Assembly: GCF_023206215.1 (NCBI RefSeq)
Contig: NZ_CP065800.1
Coordinates: forward strand, 3,038,001-3,102,000
Length of the DNA: 64,000 bases
Direction of reading: 5' to 3'
From: Butyrivibrio fibrisolvens
Lineage (GTDB): Bacteria > Bacillota > Clostridia > Lachnospirales > Lachnospiraceae
The notes beneath the pieces are model-generated. The model did no database searches, was not told the DNA's origin, and saw nothing but the letters and a program-made list of their open reading frames with translations. This document shows positions 9,291 through 19,243 of the stretch, in pieces (the stretch's first letter is position 1; the number at the start of each line of letters is the position of its first letter). Made by a program: the position numbers and the translations under genes.

Positions 9291-10544
9291 AGTGATGCCG
9301 TCGATGATGATATCAAATGCAGGTGCAGATGCAAGCTCTGATTCGTGGAAATATCCGTCTTTTACATAATCAGCATACTTGGCATAATCTCCGCCTTCTG
9401 CGATAGCATCTTCAAGTGACTTACCGCCAACTGTGAACTTGCTGGTATCGAATACGTGAAGAGTTCCGTCTGCAAGAGCCTTCTCAACTTCTGCAACCTT
9501 ATCAGCTGTTCCCTCTGCTACTGCTGTATCATTTAAAGCTGTGATAGCAACAGCGCCGTCGTTGTAACCTGCTGTCCAGTCTGTAGGCATTGCCTCTCCG
9601 TTAAGAACAGCCTGTACTGCATATGTGTAGTAAACACCCCAGTTGTTAGTAGCTGATGTAAGAGCGCATGTAGGAGCAACTGTTGTCATATCTACGTTAT
9701 AACCTACACAAGGAACGCCTGCAGATTCACATGCTGTAGGAGCACCTGTTGTATCAGCATGCTGGCTCATAAGTACGCATCCATCAGCGATAAGTGATGT
9801 AGCAACTTCACCTTCTGCTGTCATATCAGCCCAGCTGTTAGTATACTGAACTTCCATAGTAGCTGAAGGGCATACAGATGTAACACCAAGATAGAAAGAT
9901 GTGAAACCAGAAACAACTTCTGCATAAGGATAAGCGCCTACATAACCAACCTTGGCAGCATCTTCTGTGATCTTGCCGTCAGCGATCATCTCATTGAGCT
10001 TAAGTCCTGCAACAACACCTGAAACATATCTTGCTTCGTAGATGTTGTCAAAATAGTTGTGGAAGTTAGAAAGACCTGAAGAAGCAGCCTGATAACCTGT
10101 TGCATGGCAGAACTGAATCTCAGGATATTCTGCAGCAACCTGCATAAGATAAGACTCGTGACCGAAGCTTGTTGCAAAGATAATATTACATCCCTGATCT
10201 ACCATGTCTTCAGCAGCATCTGTACAGGACTCATCTTCAGGAACAAGTGTCTTCTCGATGATCTGATCATCAGAGATACCAAGAGCAGCCTGCATCTGAT
10301 CGATACCTTCCATGTGAGCTGCTGTATATCCTTCGTTCTCATCACCGATGTAGATAACACCGATCTTGATGTCAGAAGCAGAGAGTGCCTCGCCGCCTTC
10401 AGCTTCTGCAGTGTTTTCTGCAGTGTTTTCTGCAGTATTGTCAGCACCCTTGTCTGTGCCGGCGCCATCTGATGATCCGCATCCTGCAAGCATAGATACA
10501 CATGTAGCTGCTGCAAGAACAGTGCTTAAAAGTTTCTTCTTCAT
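9276..10544 (-). CDS. BMP-family nucleoside-binding lipoprotein
   Basis: Substrate-binding lipoprotein of the importer, 422 residues, anchored outside the cell membrane. The signal peptide ends in a lipobox (SMLAGCGSS, Cys at about 22). A short acidic linker follows with a three-fold NTAE repeat encoded by 12-bp units at 10405-10440. The mature part is a BMP/Med-type periplasmic-binding fold (IKIGVIYIGDENEGYTAAHMEG, NIIFATSFGHESYLMQVA, VGYVGAYPYAEVVSGFTSFYLG). It is the first gene of the operon, directly behind the promoter at 10711-10739. BMP proteins bind purine or pyrimidine nucleosides. Its 3' end lies in a decamer repeat. Confidence 0.92.
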   Translation of the reverse strand: MKKKLLSTVLAAATCVSMLAGCGSSDGAGTDKGADNTAENTAENTAEAEGGEALSASDIKIGVIYIGDENEGYTAAHMEGIDQMQAALGISDDQIIEKTLVPEDESCTDAAEDMVDQGCNIIFATSFGHESYLMQVAAEYPEIQFCHATGYQAASSGLSNFHNYFDNIYEARYVSGVVAGLKLNEMIADGKITEDAAKVGYVGAYPYAEVVSGFTSFYLGVTSVCPSATMEVQYTNSWADMTAEGEVATSLIADGCVLMSQHADTTGAPTACESAGVPCVGYNVDMTTVAPTCALTSATNNWGVYYTYAVQAVLNGEAMPTDWTAGYNDGAVAITALNDTAVAEGTADKVAEVEKALADGTLHVFDTSKFTVGGKSLEDAIAEGGDYAKYADYVKDGYFHESELASAPAFDIIIDGITSNAK

Positions 10545-10705
10545 AATGATCTCCCTTTCCTGGCCCTCTTAAAGCCGTGAGTTTAAAATATTATCTTAAA
10601 CTCCGTTTGATTATATTTCGATGAAATCAAAATCCCCTTAAAAAACATATTAATCGAGAAGGACATCACCTACTCGATCAAAAAATTAAGAGGTATTTAT
10701 TACGT
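10545..10705 (-). other. Structured 5' leader of the nucleoside importer operon
   Basis: The transcript leader of about 155 bases can form three hairpins: ATCGAG with CTCGAT around a loop at roughly 10656-10683, TTTTGATT with AATCAAA, and GAGTTTAA with TTAAACTC near 10578-10602. I looked for the purine riboswitch core and did not find it. No other class was recognised. It could be an unrecognised regulatory leader or simply AT-rich sequence with incidental pairing. Confidence 0.35.
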
Positions 10706-10710
10706 TATCA

Positions 10711-10739
10711 AATATAAGTTCTCCGGCTACTAATGTCAA
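10711..10739 (-). promoter_or_regulatory. Sigma-A-type promoter of the nucleoside importer operon
   Basis: Minus-strand -35 TTGACA (10734-10739) and -10 TATATT (10711-10716) are separated by exactly 17 bases. Transcription would begin near 10704. Confidence 0.75.
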
Positions 10740-10745
10740 TGGATT

Positions 10746-10763
10746 TTTGAACGACTGTTCAAA
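10746..10763. promoter_or_regulatory. Perfect operator-like palindrome upstream of the -35 box
   Basis: TTTGAAC-GACT-GTTCAAA is a perfect 7-bp inverted repeat with a 4-base spacer, ending seven bases before the -35 box. The TetR protein of the same operon is the natural candidate binder. A second copy with one mismatch lies 54 bases away. Confidence 0.5.
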
Positions 10764-10799
10764 CAAATTTCAAAGACAAAAAGATGTATTTTTATTAAT

Positions 10800-10817
10800 T
10801 TTGAACAGAAGGTCAAA
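10800..10817. promoter_or_regulatory. Second, imperfect copy of the palindrome
   Basis: TTTGAAC-AGAA-GGTCAAA matches the palindrome at 10746-10763 in its arms except for one base. It partly overlaps the T-run of the hemZ terminator, so it could be fortuitous. Confidence 0.35.
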
Positions 10818-10859
10818 AAAATCCCCCACATCAAGATCGAGGTGACCGGATGTAGGGGA
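10815..10859 (-). terminator. Intrinsic terminator after hemZ
   Basis: On the minus strand TCCCC(T)ACATC pairs with GATGTGGGGGA and a run of seven T follows. It separates the apt-rel-hemZ transcript from the importer operon. Confidence 0.85.
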
Positions 10860-10884
10860 CTATTCTATTTTTTTAGGATCATTT

Positions 10885-12366
10885 TTATGAAAAGAAATCT
10901 CTCATTACAGAAGGATCGCTACTTGTATTCTCCATATACAGCTTTACATCCTTGGGATTACCTTTTCGTTCTATCCTGCTACCCTCGAAGATACGCTTGG
11001 ATACTGAACCTGAGCCTAGTGCAAGGATGCTCTGTGTCTCTTCCATGGTGATTATGTTATACAGGCACATCTTGTCCCCGCGCCCATATCCTGTATTTTC
11101 AAAATTGCCGCTTATATTCTTCTGCCTGTAGAGATAATACGGGCCAAGTCCCATACTTCTGGCACCGTCTTCTGCCACTTTCATCATGGCGGATGTGGTA
11201 TCCATACCTGCAAGGCCGTGATCTGCTACGTAGTCATAGAGTCTTGATGCTCTCTTAATGGCAAGCGAATGAACTGTAAGTTCATCAGGACGAAGCTTAG
11301 CTATCTCATCCATTGTGTACTGAACATCACTAAGCTCTTCTCCCGGAAGTCCAAGGATTATATCCATATTGATGTGATCAAATCCCGCTTCTCTGGCCAT
11401 ATAGAAAGAGTCTATGGTCTGCTGTACGCTGTGGTGACGGCCTATAAGTTCAAGCGTTCTGTCTCTCATGGTCTGAGGGTTAACAGATATCCTTGTAACT
11501 CCGCCCTTTTTCATTACTTTAAGCTTATCCATAGTAATAGAGTCAGGACGGCCTGATTCTATGGTGAATTCTCTTGAATAAGAGGTATCATAAGAGTCCT
11601 TGATCCAGCCTATAAGCTTTTCAAGCTGATAAGGTTCAAGTGTAGTAGGAGTTCCCCCGCCTATATATATGCTGTCAAGTCGCTTATCTTTAAACAAAGG
11701 AGCAGTCTCATCTATCTCTTTCTTGATGCAGTCAAGATAGTCATCAACTTTCCCCTTCCAAAGGCCTATAGGCGATGACATGAAGGAACAGTAAGCACAT
11801 CTTGTCGGGCAAAAAGGTATATTCACATAAAGGCTGTATCCTTTGCCATCCGTTGTGCCTTCAAGAAGCCTGTTCTCTCTGTGCGCTATCTCGATGCTAA
11901 GATCAGTCTTTTCATCAGAGCAGATATAGGTCTTCTTCATATAATCGCGGATCTGTATGTCGCTGTCACCACCAAGGAGCCTGTGCATAGCAATCTTAAC
12001 AGGTCTTATACCTGTAAGAGTCCCCCATGGAAGATCTTTCCCGGTCTCTTCATTAAGCGCTGTATACAAAAGGCGCTTTAAGACATTCTTTGGAGAATCC
12101 GTCATATCTGCGCTGCAGGCTTCCGATTCTCTTATACATTCCATGGAAAAAGACTTAGCTGCTCTTCCATCCCAGATAAAATCAGCATCGATATGTCCTT
12201 CATCCCAGGACAGAGTCATATCTATAGTAAGTATGATATTGGCATCTTCGGGGATCTGCCTACTTCCCTTTACAAAAACAAGGACATCCTCCTCCGGATA
12301 GAAACTTTTGACCAGAGAATGGATGTCATAAAAGTATTTCTCTTTATCTGTATATACTATAATCAT
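10885..12366 (-). CDS. hemZ: Oxygen-independent coproporphyrinogen dehydrogenase-like radical SAM protein
   Basis: Radical SAM enzyme of the HemN/HemZ group, 493 residues, matching Bacillus HemZ in length. The iron-sulfur motif CPTRCAYC (CxxxCxxC) follows YVNIPF, and GGGTPTTLEPYQL and INMDIILGLPGE are characteristic. The N-terminal ~160 residues are the HemZ-specific extension. Members either oxidise coproporphyrinogen III or serve as haem chaperones (HemW), and the exact activity cannot be settled from sequence. The start is ATG at 12366, preceded by AAGGTGA that overlaps the MBL hydrolase stop; an upstream GTG at 12375 is less likely. Last gene of the apt-rel-MBL-hemZ run. Confidence 0.85.
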   Translation of the reverse strand: MIIVYTDKEKYFYDIHSLVKSFYPEEDVLVFVKGSRQIPEDANIILTIDMTLSWDEGHIDADFIWDGRAAKSFSMECIRESEACSADMTDSPKNVLKRLLYTALNEETGKDLPWGTLTGIRPVKIAMHRLLGGDSDIQIRDYMKKTYICSDEKTDLSIEIAHRENRLLEGTTDGKGYSLYVNIPFCPTRCAYCSFMSSPIGLWKGKVDDYLDCIKKEIDETAPLFKDKRLDSIYIGGGTPTTLEPYQLEKLIGWIKDSYDTSYSREFTIESGRPDSITMDKLKVMKKGGVTRISVNPQTMRDRTLELIGRHHSVQQTIDSFYMAREAGFDHINMDIILGLPGEELSDVQYTMDEIAKLRPDELTVHSLAIKRASRLYDYVADHGLAGMDTTSAMMKVAEDGARSMGLGPYYLYRQKNISGNFENTGYGRGDKMCLYNIITMEETQSILALGSGSVSKRIFEGSRIERKGNPKDVKLYMENTSSDPSVMRDFFS

Positions 12367-12371
12367 AGAAC

Positions 12372-13034
12372 TCACCTTAAAAACGGATTGTAGAGCTTCT
12401 CATCTCCAATTGTAGTAGCACCGCCGTGCCCCGGATATACAATAGTATCATCAGGAAGATCAAAAAGCTTCTCGTGTACAGATCTAACCAGAGCCTGAGA
12501 ACTTCCTCCGGGGAAATCCGTACGTCCAACAGATCCTTCAAATAGAGTATCTCCGCTTATAAGGATCTTATCATCATCAAAACTGTAGCAGCAGGAACCA
12601 ACTGTATGTCCCGGTGTTCCAAGGAGCCTGCATTTAAGACCGGCAGCTTCGATTATCTCTTCATCTCTTAAAAATCTGTCAGGTTTAATCGTTATACTTT
12701 TTCCAATAAAATCATACGAAAGGTTTACTTCGGGATCTTCGCATACCGATGACTCTTTTTCCCAGCACCATATAGGAGCTCCTGAGAGCCTTTTAAGATC
12801 TGCAGCTCCGGCCATATGATCGAAGTGGCCGTGAGTTAGGAGTATGAGCTCAACCTTAAAATTCTTCTCTGTAAGCTTTTCATACAGATACTCTCCGGCG
12901 TCCGCAGGATCGAAGAAGATGCAGGGTATTGGCTCATTACTAGCACTTCTATCTTCTGTATCTTTAAAAACAAAATAACAATTGGTCTGTACGGGGCCAA
13001 GTGTTACCTGGCCAACTTTAATATTACTGTCCAT
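12372..13034 (-). CDS. MBL-fold metallo-hydrolase, YqgX/glyoxalase II-like
   Basis: Zinc-dependent hydrolase of the metallo-beta-lactamase fold, about 220 residues. THGHFDHMAG gives the HxHxDH metal site; GTPGHTVGS, ISGDTLFEGSVGRTD and YPGHGGATTIG complete it. Such proteins hydrolyse thioesters such as S-lactoylglutathione-type substrates; the real substrate here is unknown. An upstream ATG at 13073 would lie inside a 13-pair hairpin and has no ribosome site. I therefore place the start at 13034, which gives the usual N-terminus just before VTLGPVQTNCY. It is followed within a few bases by hemZ. Confidence 0.82.
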   Translation of the reverse strand: MDSNIKVGQVTLGPVQTNCYFVFKDTEDRSASNEPIPCIFFDPADAGEYLYEKLTEKNFKVELILLTHGHFDHMAGAADLKRLSGAPIWCWEKESSVCEDPEVNLSYDFIGKSITIKPDRFLRDEEIIEAAGLKCRLLGTPGHTVGSCCYSFDDDKILISGDTLFEGSVGRTDFPGGSSQALVRSVHEKLFDLPDDTIVYPGHGGATTIGDEKLYNPFLR

Positions 13035-13071
13035 TAGAATGCTGATCCAATCTTTGGTATGATGCACAGCC

Positions 13072-13101
13072 ATGCCGACATTATATAAATAATGCCGGCA
13101 T
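13072..13101 (-). other. 13-pair hairpin in the rel-MBL intergenic leader
   Basis: ATGCCGACATTAT and ATAATGCCGGCAT pair around ATAA with one non-Watson-Crick position. There is no T-run on the minus strand. It lies 40 bases before the MBL start and overlaps an unlikely upstream ATG, so it could act as an RNA processing or stability element. Confidence 0.5.
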
Positions 13102-13160
13102 GCTGATATTAATTCTTAAACTATTAAAATGCTTGTCAATAGGTACTGATGCCGATATAA

Positions 13161-13300
13161 CAGCCTGTTCTTATCAGTCTATTATAATCAGCCTGTTATT
13201 ATAAGACTATTCTTATAAAACTATTCTTATCAGACCATTCTTATCAGACTATTTTTATCAGACTATTCTTATCAGAATGTTTGTATCAGCCTGTACTTCT
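13161..13300. repeat. Ten tandem 14-bp repeats running into the rel stop codon
   Basis: Exact 14-base period, consensus CAGACTATTCTTAT, with copies starting at 13161, 13175, 13189, 13203, 13217, 13231, 13245, 13259, 13273 and 13287. The rel stop codon straddles the boundary between the last two. The tenth copy lies inside the gene and encodes its last residues. The array is unbroken, with point differences only. Confidence 0.9.
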
Positions 13301-15571
13301 CTCAATATCGATGACGCTATCGATCTGTCTTAGCTTATCTGTAACTGTTACAAGCTCTTCACGGCTTGAAACCTGGAATGAAACATCCATGGTAGCAAGG
13401 CCCTGCTTACTGGTTCTTGTATTAAGAGACAGGATGCTGATGTTGTTCTCAGTAAGAATTCTTGAAACATCTGCAAGAAGGCCTCGTCTGTCGTTAGCAA
13501 AGATCTTGATGTCAGCAGTATATTTCTCAGAGCCAATAATACCATCGCTCTCCCAGCGGGCTTCTATGAGCCTGCTCTTATCTTCCATAGTCATCTCTGC
13601 AACATTGACGCAGTCACGTCTATGAATAGATACGCCTCTGCCTCTTGTTACAAAGCCAACGATATCATCTCCCGGAACAGGATTACAACATCTTGAAAAT
13701 CTTACTGCAACGTCATGAACGCCTTTAACGATAATGGCATTACCACTTCCGTTGATCCTTGCAGGTGAGTTTGAAACATTAGCTGCTGCAAGAACTTCTT
13801 CATCAGTAAGATCCTTCTTGTGATCTCTCTCATAGAGCTCACAGAGCTTGTTGACAATACCGCCTTCTTTTAAGGCTCCAAGACCTACTGCACAAAGTAC
13901 AGCATCCCAGTCGTGGAAACCATACTTGCGGATGATGATATTGATATACTCAGTTTTGGTTATATCAGAGATCTCAATACCCTTGCTCTTACAATAGTCA
14001 GCGATAAGCTCTTTACCGTGGTTAACATTCTCTTCTTTTTGCTGAGACCTGAACCACTGGTTGATCTTGTTCTTGGTAGATGTGGACTTGGCAATTGCAA
14101 GCCAGTCACGTGATGGTCCCTTGGAATTCTGAGAAGTAAGGATCTCAATACGATCACCATTTTGGATCACATAATCAATAGGAACCAGCTTACCATTAAC
14201 CTTGGCACCGATCATCTTGTTACCAACAGCTGAATGAATGCTGTATGCAAAGTCGATTGGGGTAGATCCGTTCTGAAGATTCTTGACATCACCCTGAGGA
14301 GTGAAGCAATATACATCTTCTGAAAAAAGATTCAGATCGCTCTTTAAAAGGTTCATGAACTCTCTGTTGTCGCTCATGTCCCTCTGCCACTCAAGAATCT
14401 GGCGAAGCCATACCAGCTTCTCCTCTTCCTGAGTTTCAATCTTCTTGCCATCAGATGCTTCTTTATATTTCCAGTGAGCAGCAATACCGTATTCTGCTGC
14501 TCTGTGCATATCAAAAGTTCTGATCTGTATCTCGAATGGCGCACCGTTAGGTCCTATCAGTGTCGTATGAAGAGACTGATACATATTGACCTTGGGCATA
14601 GCTATATAGTCCTTGAACCTTCCGGGGATAGGCTTGTACATCTCATGGATTATACCAAGAGCTGCATAGCAGTCCTTGACTGATTCAACGATTATCCTGA
14701 CAGCGAACAGATCATAGATCTGATCAAGAGTCTTGCCCTGATTGTGCATCTTCTTGTAAATACTGAAGAAATGCTTAACTCTTCCGTTGACTTCACCCTT
14801 GATGCCGGCTTCTTTTATAGCAGCTTCAACATCTTTGGCAATCTTCTCAACGTAGGCTTCACGCTCTTCCTTTTTCTCAGATACCTTTTCCTTAAGATCC
14901 TTATAGATATCAGGTTTGAGGTACTTAAGAGACAGATCGTCAAGCTCTACCTTGATCTTACTGATACCAAGACGCCCTGCTATAGGAGAATAGATGTCCA
15001 GCGTCTCCTGAGCTATCCTGTGCTGCTTCTCAGGCGGCATATGAGCAAGTGTTCTCATATTGTGGAGTCTGTCGGCAAGCTTTATAAGGATGACACGGAT
15101 ATCCTTGGCCATAGCCAGGAACATCTTCCTGAGGTTCTCCGCCTGCATTTCAAGCTGCTCTGCAGTCTTGTCCTTATAGTCGGCAGGAAGCTGCAGACTC
15201 TGCAACTTGGTAACACCATCTACAAGAAGTGCTACATCAGATCCAAACTGCTCATCTATCTCGTCTTTGGTGAGAATAGTGTCTTCTACGACATCATGCA
15301 AAAGCCCTGCTGCAATAGTCTCCTTATCCAGCTCCAGATCTGCAAGGATAATGGACACACACAAAGGGTGAATAATATACGGCTCTCCGGATTTGCGAAG
15401 CTGATCTTTGTGAGCTTCGCGCGCTATATTATAAGCCTTCTCGATCATGGTGATATCATCAGATGGATGATACTTCTGTACCCTGGCGATCAGACCTTCA
15501 TAAAGCCTTTCCGGTGGCTGAAACTCTTCAATTGATTCAATTTTACCGTCATCAAATCTTTGTTCTAACAT
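13286..15571 (-). CDS. rel: Bifunctional (p)ppGpp synthetase/hydrolase
   Basis: Stringent-response enzyme, 761 residues, with the full Rel layout. The HD hydrolase domain is N-terminal (AAGLLHDVVED, KLADRLHNMRTL). The synthetase domain has RFKDYIAMPKVNMYQSLHT and EIQIRTFDMHRAAEYGIAAHW; its RxKD motif is the type found in bifunctional enzymes. Then come a TGS domain (YCFTPQGDVKNLQNGSTPIDFAY, shown here in part), a helical region with a CCNPVPGDDIVGF zinc-finger-like segment, and a C-terminal ACT domain (DRRGLLADVSRILTENNI). It follows apt and precedes the MBL gene, the common Firmicute order. The 3' end lies in the 14-bp repeat array. Confidence 0.96.
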   Translation of the reverse strand: MLEQRFDDGKIESIEEFQPPERLYEGLIARVQKYHPSDDITMIEKAYNIAREAHKDQLRKSGEPYIIHPLCVSIILADLELDKETIAAGLLHDVVEDTILTKDEIDEQFGSDVALLVDGVTKLQSLQLPADYKDKTAEQLEMQAENLRKMFLAMAKDIRVILIKLADRLHNMRTLAHMPPEKQHRIAQETLDIYSPIAGRLGISKIKVELDDLSLKYLKPDIYKDLKEKVSEKKEEREAYVEKIAKDVEAAIKEAGIKGEVNGRVKHFFSIYKKMHNQGKTLDQIYDLFAVRIIVESVKDCYAALGIIHEMYKPIPGRFKDYIAMPKVNMYQSLHTTLIGPNGAPFEIQIRTFDMHRAAEYGIAAHWKYKEASDGKKIETQEEEKLVWLRQILEWQRDMSDNREFMNLLKSDLNLFSEDVYCFTPQGDVKNLQNGSTPIDFAYSIHSAVGNKMIGAKVNGKLVPIDYVIQNGDRIEILTSQNSKGPSRDWLAIAKSTSTKNKINQWFRSQQKEENVNHGKELIADYCKSKGIEISDITKTEYINIIIRKYGFHDWDAVLCAVGLGALKEGGIVNKLCELYERDHKKDLTDEEVLAAANVSNSPARINGSGNAIIVKGVHDVAVRFSRCCNPVPGDDIVGFVTRGRGVSIHRRDCVNVAEMTMEDKSRLIEARWESDGIIGSEKYTADIKIFANDRRGLLADVSRILTENNISILSLNTRTSKQGLATMDVSFQVSSREELVTVTDKLRQIDSVIDIERSTG

Positions 15572-15642
15572 TTTCCCTCTTGCGCCAATCTTTTAGTTTT
15601 ATAGAAAATGCATATACTTAGATCAATATCTATGAAAATGAT

Positions 15643-15710
15643 ATTAATCTCTCGAAGTTAATCACAAAATATAAATGATTAATCTCTCGGAGTTAATCTT
15701 ATGATTAATC
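15643..15710. repeat. Duplicated 22-bp inverted-repeat motif between apt and rel
   Basis: ATTAATCTCTCGAAGTTAATC (15643) recurs at 15677 with one change (CTCGGAG), and the first eight bases recur again at 15703. Each full copy begins GATTAA or ATTAA and ends TTAATC, so it can form a short stem. No terminator T-run follows. The role is unknown; possibly a processing or operator site. Confidence 0.5.
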
Positions 15711-15716
15711 TTCCAA

Positions 15717-16241
15717 TTACTTGCCCTCGTATACGACAGCAGAATCAAGTCTGTAACCGGCGATCTTCTGTCTTCCGTTAAGTCCTGCAAGCTCCATCAT
15801 TACAAGGACACCTGCAACTTCTCCGCCGAGAGACTCAACAAGCTTGATCATAGCTTCTGTTGTTCCGCCTGTAGCGATAAGGTCATCTACGATGAGAACC
15901 TTCTGACCAGGCTTAACAGAATCCTTGTGCATCTCAAGAGTAGCCTTGCCATACTCAAGATCATAATCAATAGATACTGTCTCTGCAGGAAGCTTACCCT
16001 TCTTACGGATAAGTACAAATGGTTTGTGGAGATTATATGCAATAGGTGTTCCAAAAATGAATCCTCTAGACTCTGCTCCTACTACTACATCAAAATCAAG
16101 ATCCTTAACAAGGTCCTGCATTGTATCAATAGCAAGCTTGAGTCCATCCGGATCCTGCATTACTGTAGTGATATCCCTGAACATAATTCCTTCTTCAGGG
16201 AAGTTAGGTATTGTACGTACATAGTCTTTTAATTCTTTCAT
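15717..16241 (-). CDS. apt: Adenine phosphoribosyltransferase
   Basis: Salvages adenine to AMP using PRPP. The 174-residue length is standard. Key stretches are IPNFPEEGIMFRDITT at the N-terminus, ESRGFIFG, RKKGKLPAETVS and the PRPP loop VLIVDDLIATGGTTEAM. Start ATG with an AGAGGAAT site. First gene of the apt-rel-MBL-hemZ cluster, an order widely conserved in Firmicutes. The leader upstream is long and AT-rich and contains a palindrome at 16507-16522. Confidence 0.95.
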   Translation of the reverse strand: MKELKDYVRTIPNFPEEGIMFRDITTVMQDPDGLKLAIDTMQDLVKDLDFDVVVGAESRGFIFGTPIAYNLHKPFVLIRKKGKLPAETVSIDYDLEYGKATLEMHKDSVKPGQKVLIVDDLIATGGTTEAMIKLVESLGGEVAGVLVMMELAGLNGRQKIAGYRLDSAVVYEGK

Positions 16242-16593
16242 TATTCCTCTTTTCCATAATCAATGAATGATTATTATAAAATGATGATAGTTTATAAAGG
16301 TGAAGGATCAAATCCTTATAATATACCTTTTAGTTAACATCATTATTTAACATATTATAGATTGTGCAATAACGTCATAATGCGCTTTCAAGAACGTGTA
16401 ATTTTCAAAATCCTTGACTTATAATGCACTTCTAATGATCACCAGTCTAAATGTTATCGCTTTTAAATAATTATTATAACATTTTACTGATTATACTAGA
16501 CATATATTGGTAATTTTACCAAGAAAACGCTTGTAAAGCAAGATACTACGCATTTTTATTATGATCACCTCATCAAAACTGCATAATATAGGG
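16242..16593. promoter_or_regulatory. apt upstream region with a 16-bp palindrome
   Basis: About 350 bases with no gene. TTGGTAA-TT-TTACCAA at 16507-16522 is a perfect inverted repeat that could be an operator. Several TATAAT-like sequences lie on the minus strand near 16440-16500 but none pairs with a convincing -35 box, so I do not place the promoter exactly. Confidence 0.35.
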
Positions 16594-16639
16594 CAAAAAA
16601 TGCACCACGATCATATCGTATTGATATAGTCGTGGTGCA
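16594..16639 (-). terminator. Intrinsic terminator after groEL
   Basis: GCACCACGA pairs with TCGTGGTGC around a 21-base loop, with TTTTTT directly after it on the minus strand. It ends the groESL transcript about 90 bases past groEL. Confidence 0.88.
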
Positions 16640-16728
16640 AAATATATCTTAACTTATATGAAGTCTCCTGCCATTTCTATGAATGTTCAAGGTCTTCTTA
16701 AAAACTAAGAGCTTCCGCCATCAGTTAA

Positions 16729-18396
<1,668 letters not shown>

Positions 18397-18482
18397 TCAT
18401 ATAAAGACTGTTTATCATCTGTATTCCAGATCTTCTTTTTATCCGAAAACAAATAGACAAAATCTTCTTTGCAATTTTTGAT

Positions 18483-18767
18483 TTAGTCAACTGTTGCAAG
18501 AATGTCGTTCTGCTTTACAATGATGAATGTCTCTTCATCAAGCTTAACTTCTGTTCCTGCATATTTAGAATAAATGACCTTCTGTCCGACTTTAACTTCC
18601 ATCTTGACTTCTTTGCCATCAACAACTCCGCCAGGTCCAACAGCTATAACTTCAGCCTGCTGAGGTTTCTCTTTTTCCTTTCCAGGAAGAACGATTCCTG
18701 ATGCTGTTGTCTCCTCTGCTTCAAGCTGCTTTAATACAACTCTGTCTCCAAGTGGTGTTAATTTCAT
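18483..18767 (-). CDS. groES: Co-chaperonin GroES (Hsp10)
   Basis: Heptameric lid for GroEL, 94 residues. It begins MKLTPLGDRVVLKQLEAEE, contains SGIVLPGKEKEKPQQAEV (the mobile loop region) and GPGG, and ends in the usual ILATVD. A strong AAAGGAGG site precedes the ATG. First gene of the groESL operon; the leader of about 100 bases carries the HrcA operator. Confidence 0.97.
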   Translation of the reverse strand: MKLTPLGDRVVLKQLEAEETTASGIVLPGKEKEKPQQAEVIAVGPGGVVDGKEVKMEVKVGQKVIYSKYAGTEVKLDEETFIIVKQNDILATVD

Positions 18768-18870
18768 GATAAAGCCTCCTTTATATAGATATATAATTTG
18801 CTTTTTTAAAGATTAACAATCATATCTGTGCTTGTTAACTTTAGACTAAAACTTAAGTCTTATAGAATTG

Positions 18871-18897
18871 TTAGCACTCAAACTCCCTGAGTGCTAA
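18871..18897. promoter_or_regulatory. CIRCE element (HrcA operator) for groESL
   Basis: TTAGCACTC-N9-GAGTGCTAA is a perfect match to the CIRCE consensus, placed just downstream of the -10 box. HrcA is known to repress groE by binding this element. No hrcA gene is in the window. Confidence 0.95.
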
Positions 18898-18908
18898 CCA
18901 CAAAATAT

Positions 18909-18937
18909 ATAATAATGTTGCGGCTTTTATGTTGCAA
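18909..18937 (-). promoter_or_regulatory. groESL promoter
   Basis: -35 TTGCAA (18932-18937) and -10 TATTAT (18909-18914) on the minus strand with 17-base spacing, immediately upstream of CIRCE. Confidence 0.75.
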
Positions 18938-19032
18938 ATTGATTTACAGGTGGATATTGTAGTCTTTTCTCGTAATATCTCTTATATTCTCTCGTTTTCT
19001 CTCATTTGCTTCTTGACCTTTTGTCATCAAAA

Positions 19033-19084
19033 AAGGACACCCCTTCAAACGCGCTTCCAGAGCGGCTTTGAAGATTGTGTCCTT
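19033..19084 (-). terminator. Terminator downstream of the metallophosphoesterase gene
   Basis: AAGGACAC/GTGTCCTT with an inner TTCAAA/TTTGAA stem; on the minus strand it is followed by six T. The gap 18938-19243 also contains the palindromic element at 19177. Confidence 0.75.
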
Positions 19085-19176
19085 CTTTTATAATCCTTTG
19101 TTTATTCTTTTTTTATTTTTGACAGGCCTTGTTATTACAAAGCTTCGAGCTCTTTATTATCTGATTTACTTGCAGA

Positions 19177-19238
19177 CTTCCCACTTACCAGACAGACTCC
19201 TACCCTTGAATCTGCGTCTGGCTTTTGTGGGAAGTTTA
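19177..19238. repeat. Palindromic 3'-end element (AACTTCC family)
   Basis: ACTTCCCAC ... GTGGGAAGT outer stem with inner CCAGAC/GTCTGG stem. It lies six bases past the metallophosphoesterase stop. Its ends match those of the elements at 26913, 30341, 35930 and 55903. Confidence 0.6.
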
Positions 19239-19243
19239 AAAAT

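Noticed and set aside
10545..10710. Known purine, ZTP or PRPP-type riboswitch in the nucleoside importer leader
   Set aside because: I looked for the purine-type core bases and did not find them, nor did I recognise another class; kept only as an unclassified structured leader.
13161..13300. CRISPR array
   Set aside because: Units are 14 bp with no spacers and no cas genes; a simple tandem repeat running into a gene end.
14744..15535. Long plus-strand frame of 263 codons
   Set aside because: Lies wholly opposite the rel gene, whose domains are all recognisable; an antisense shadow.
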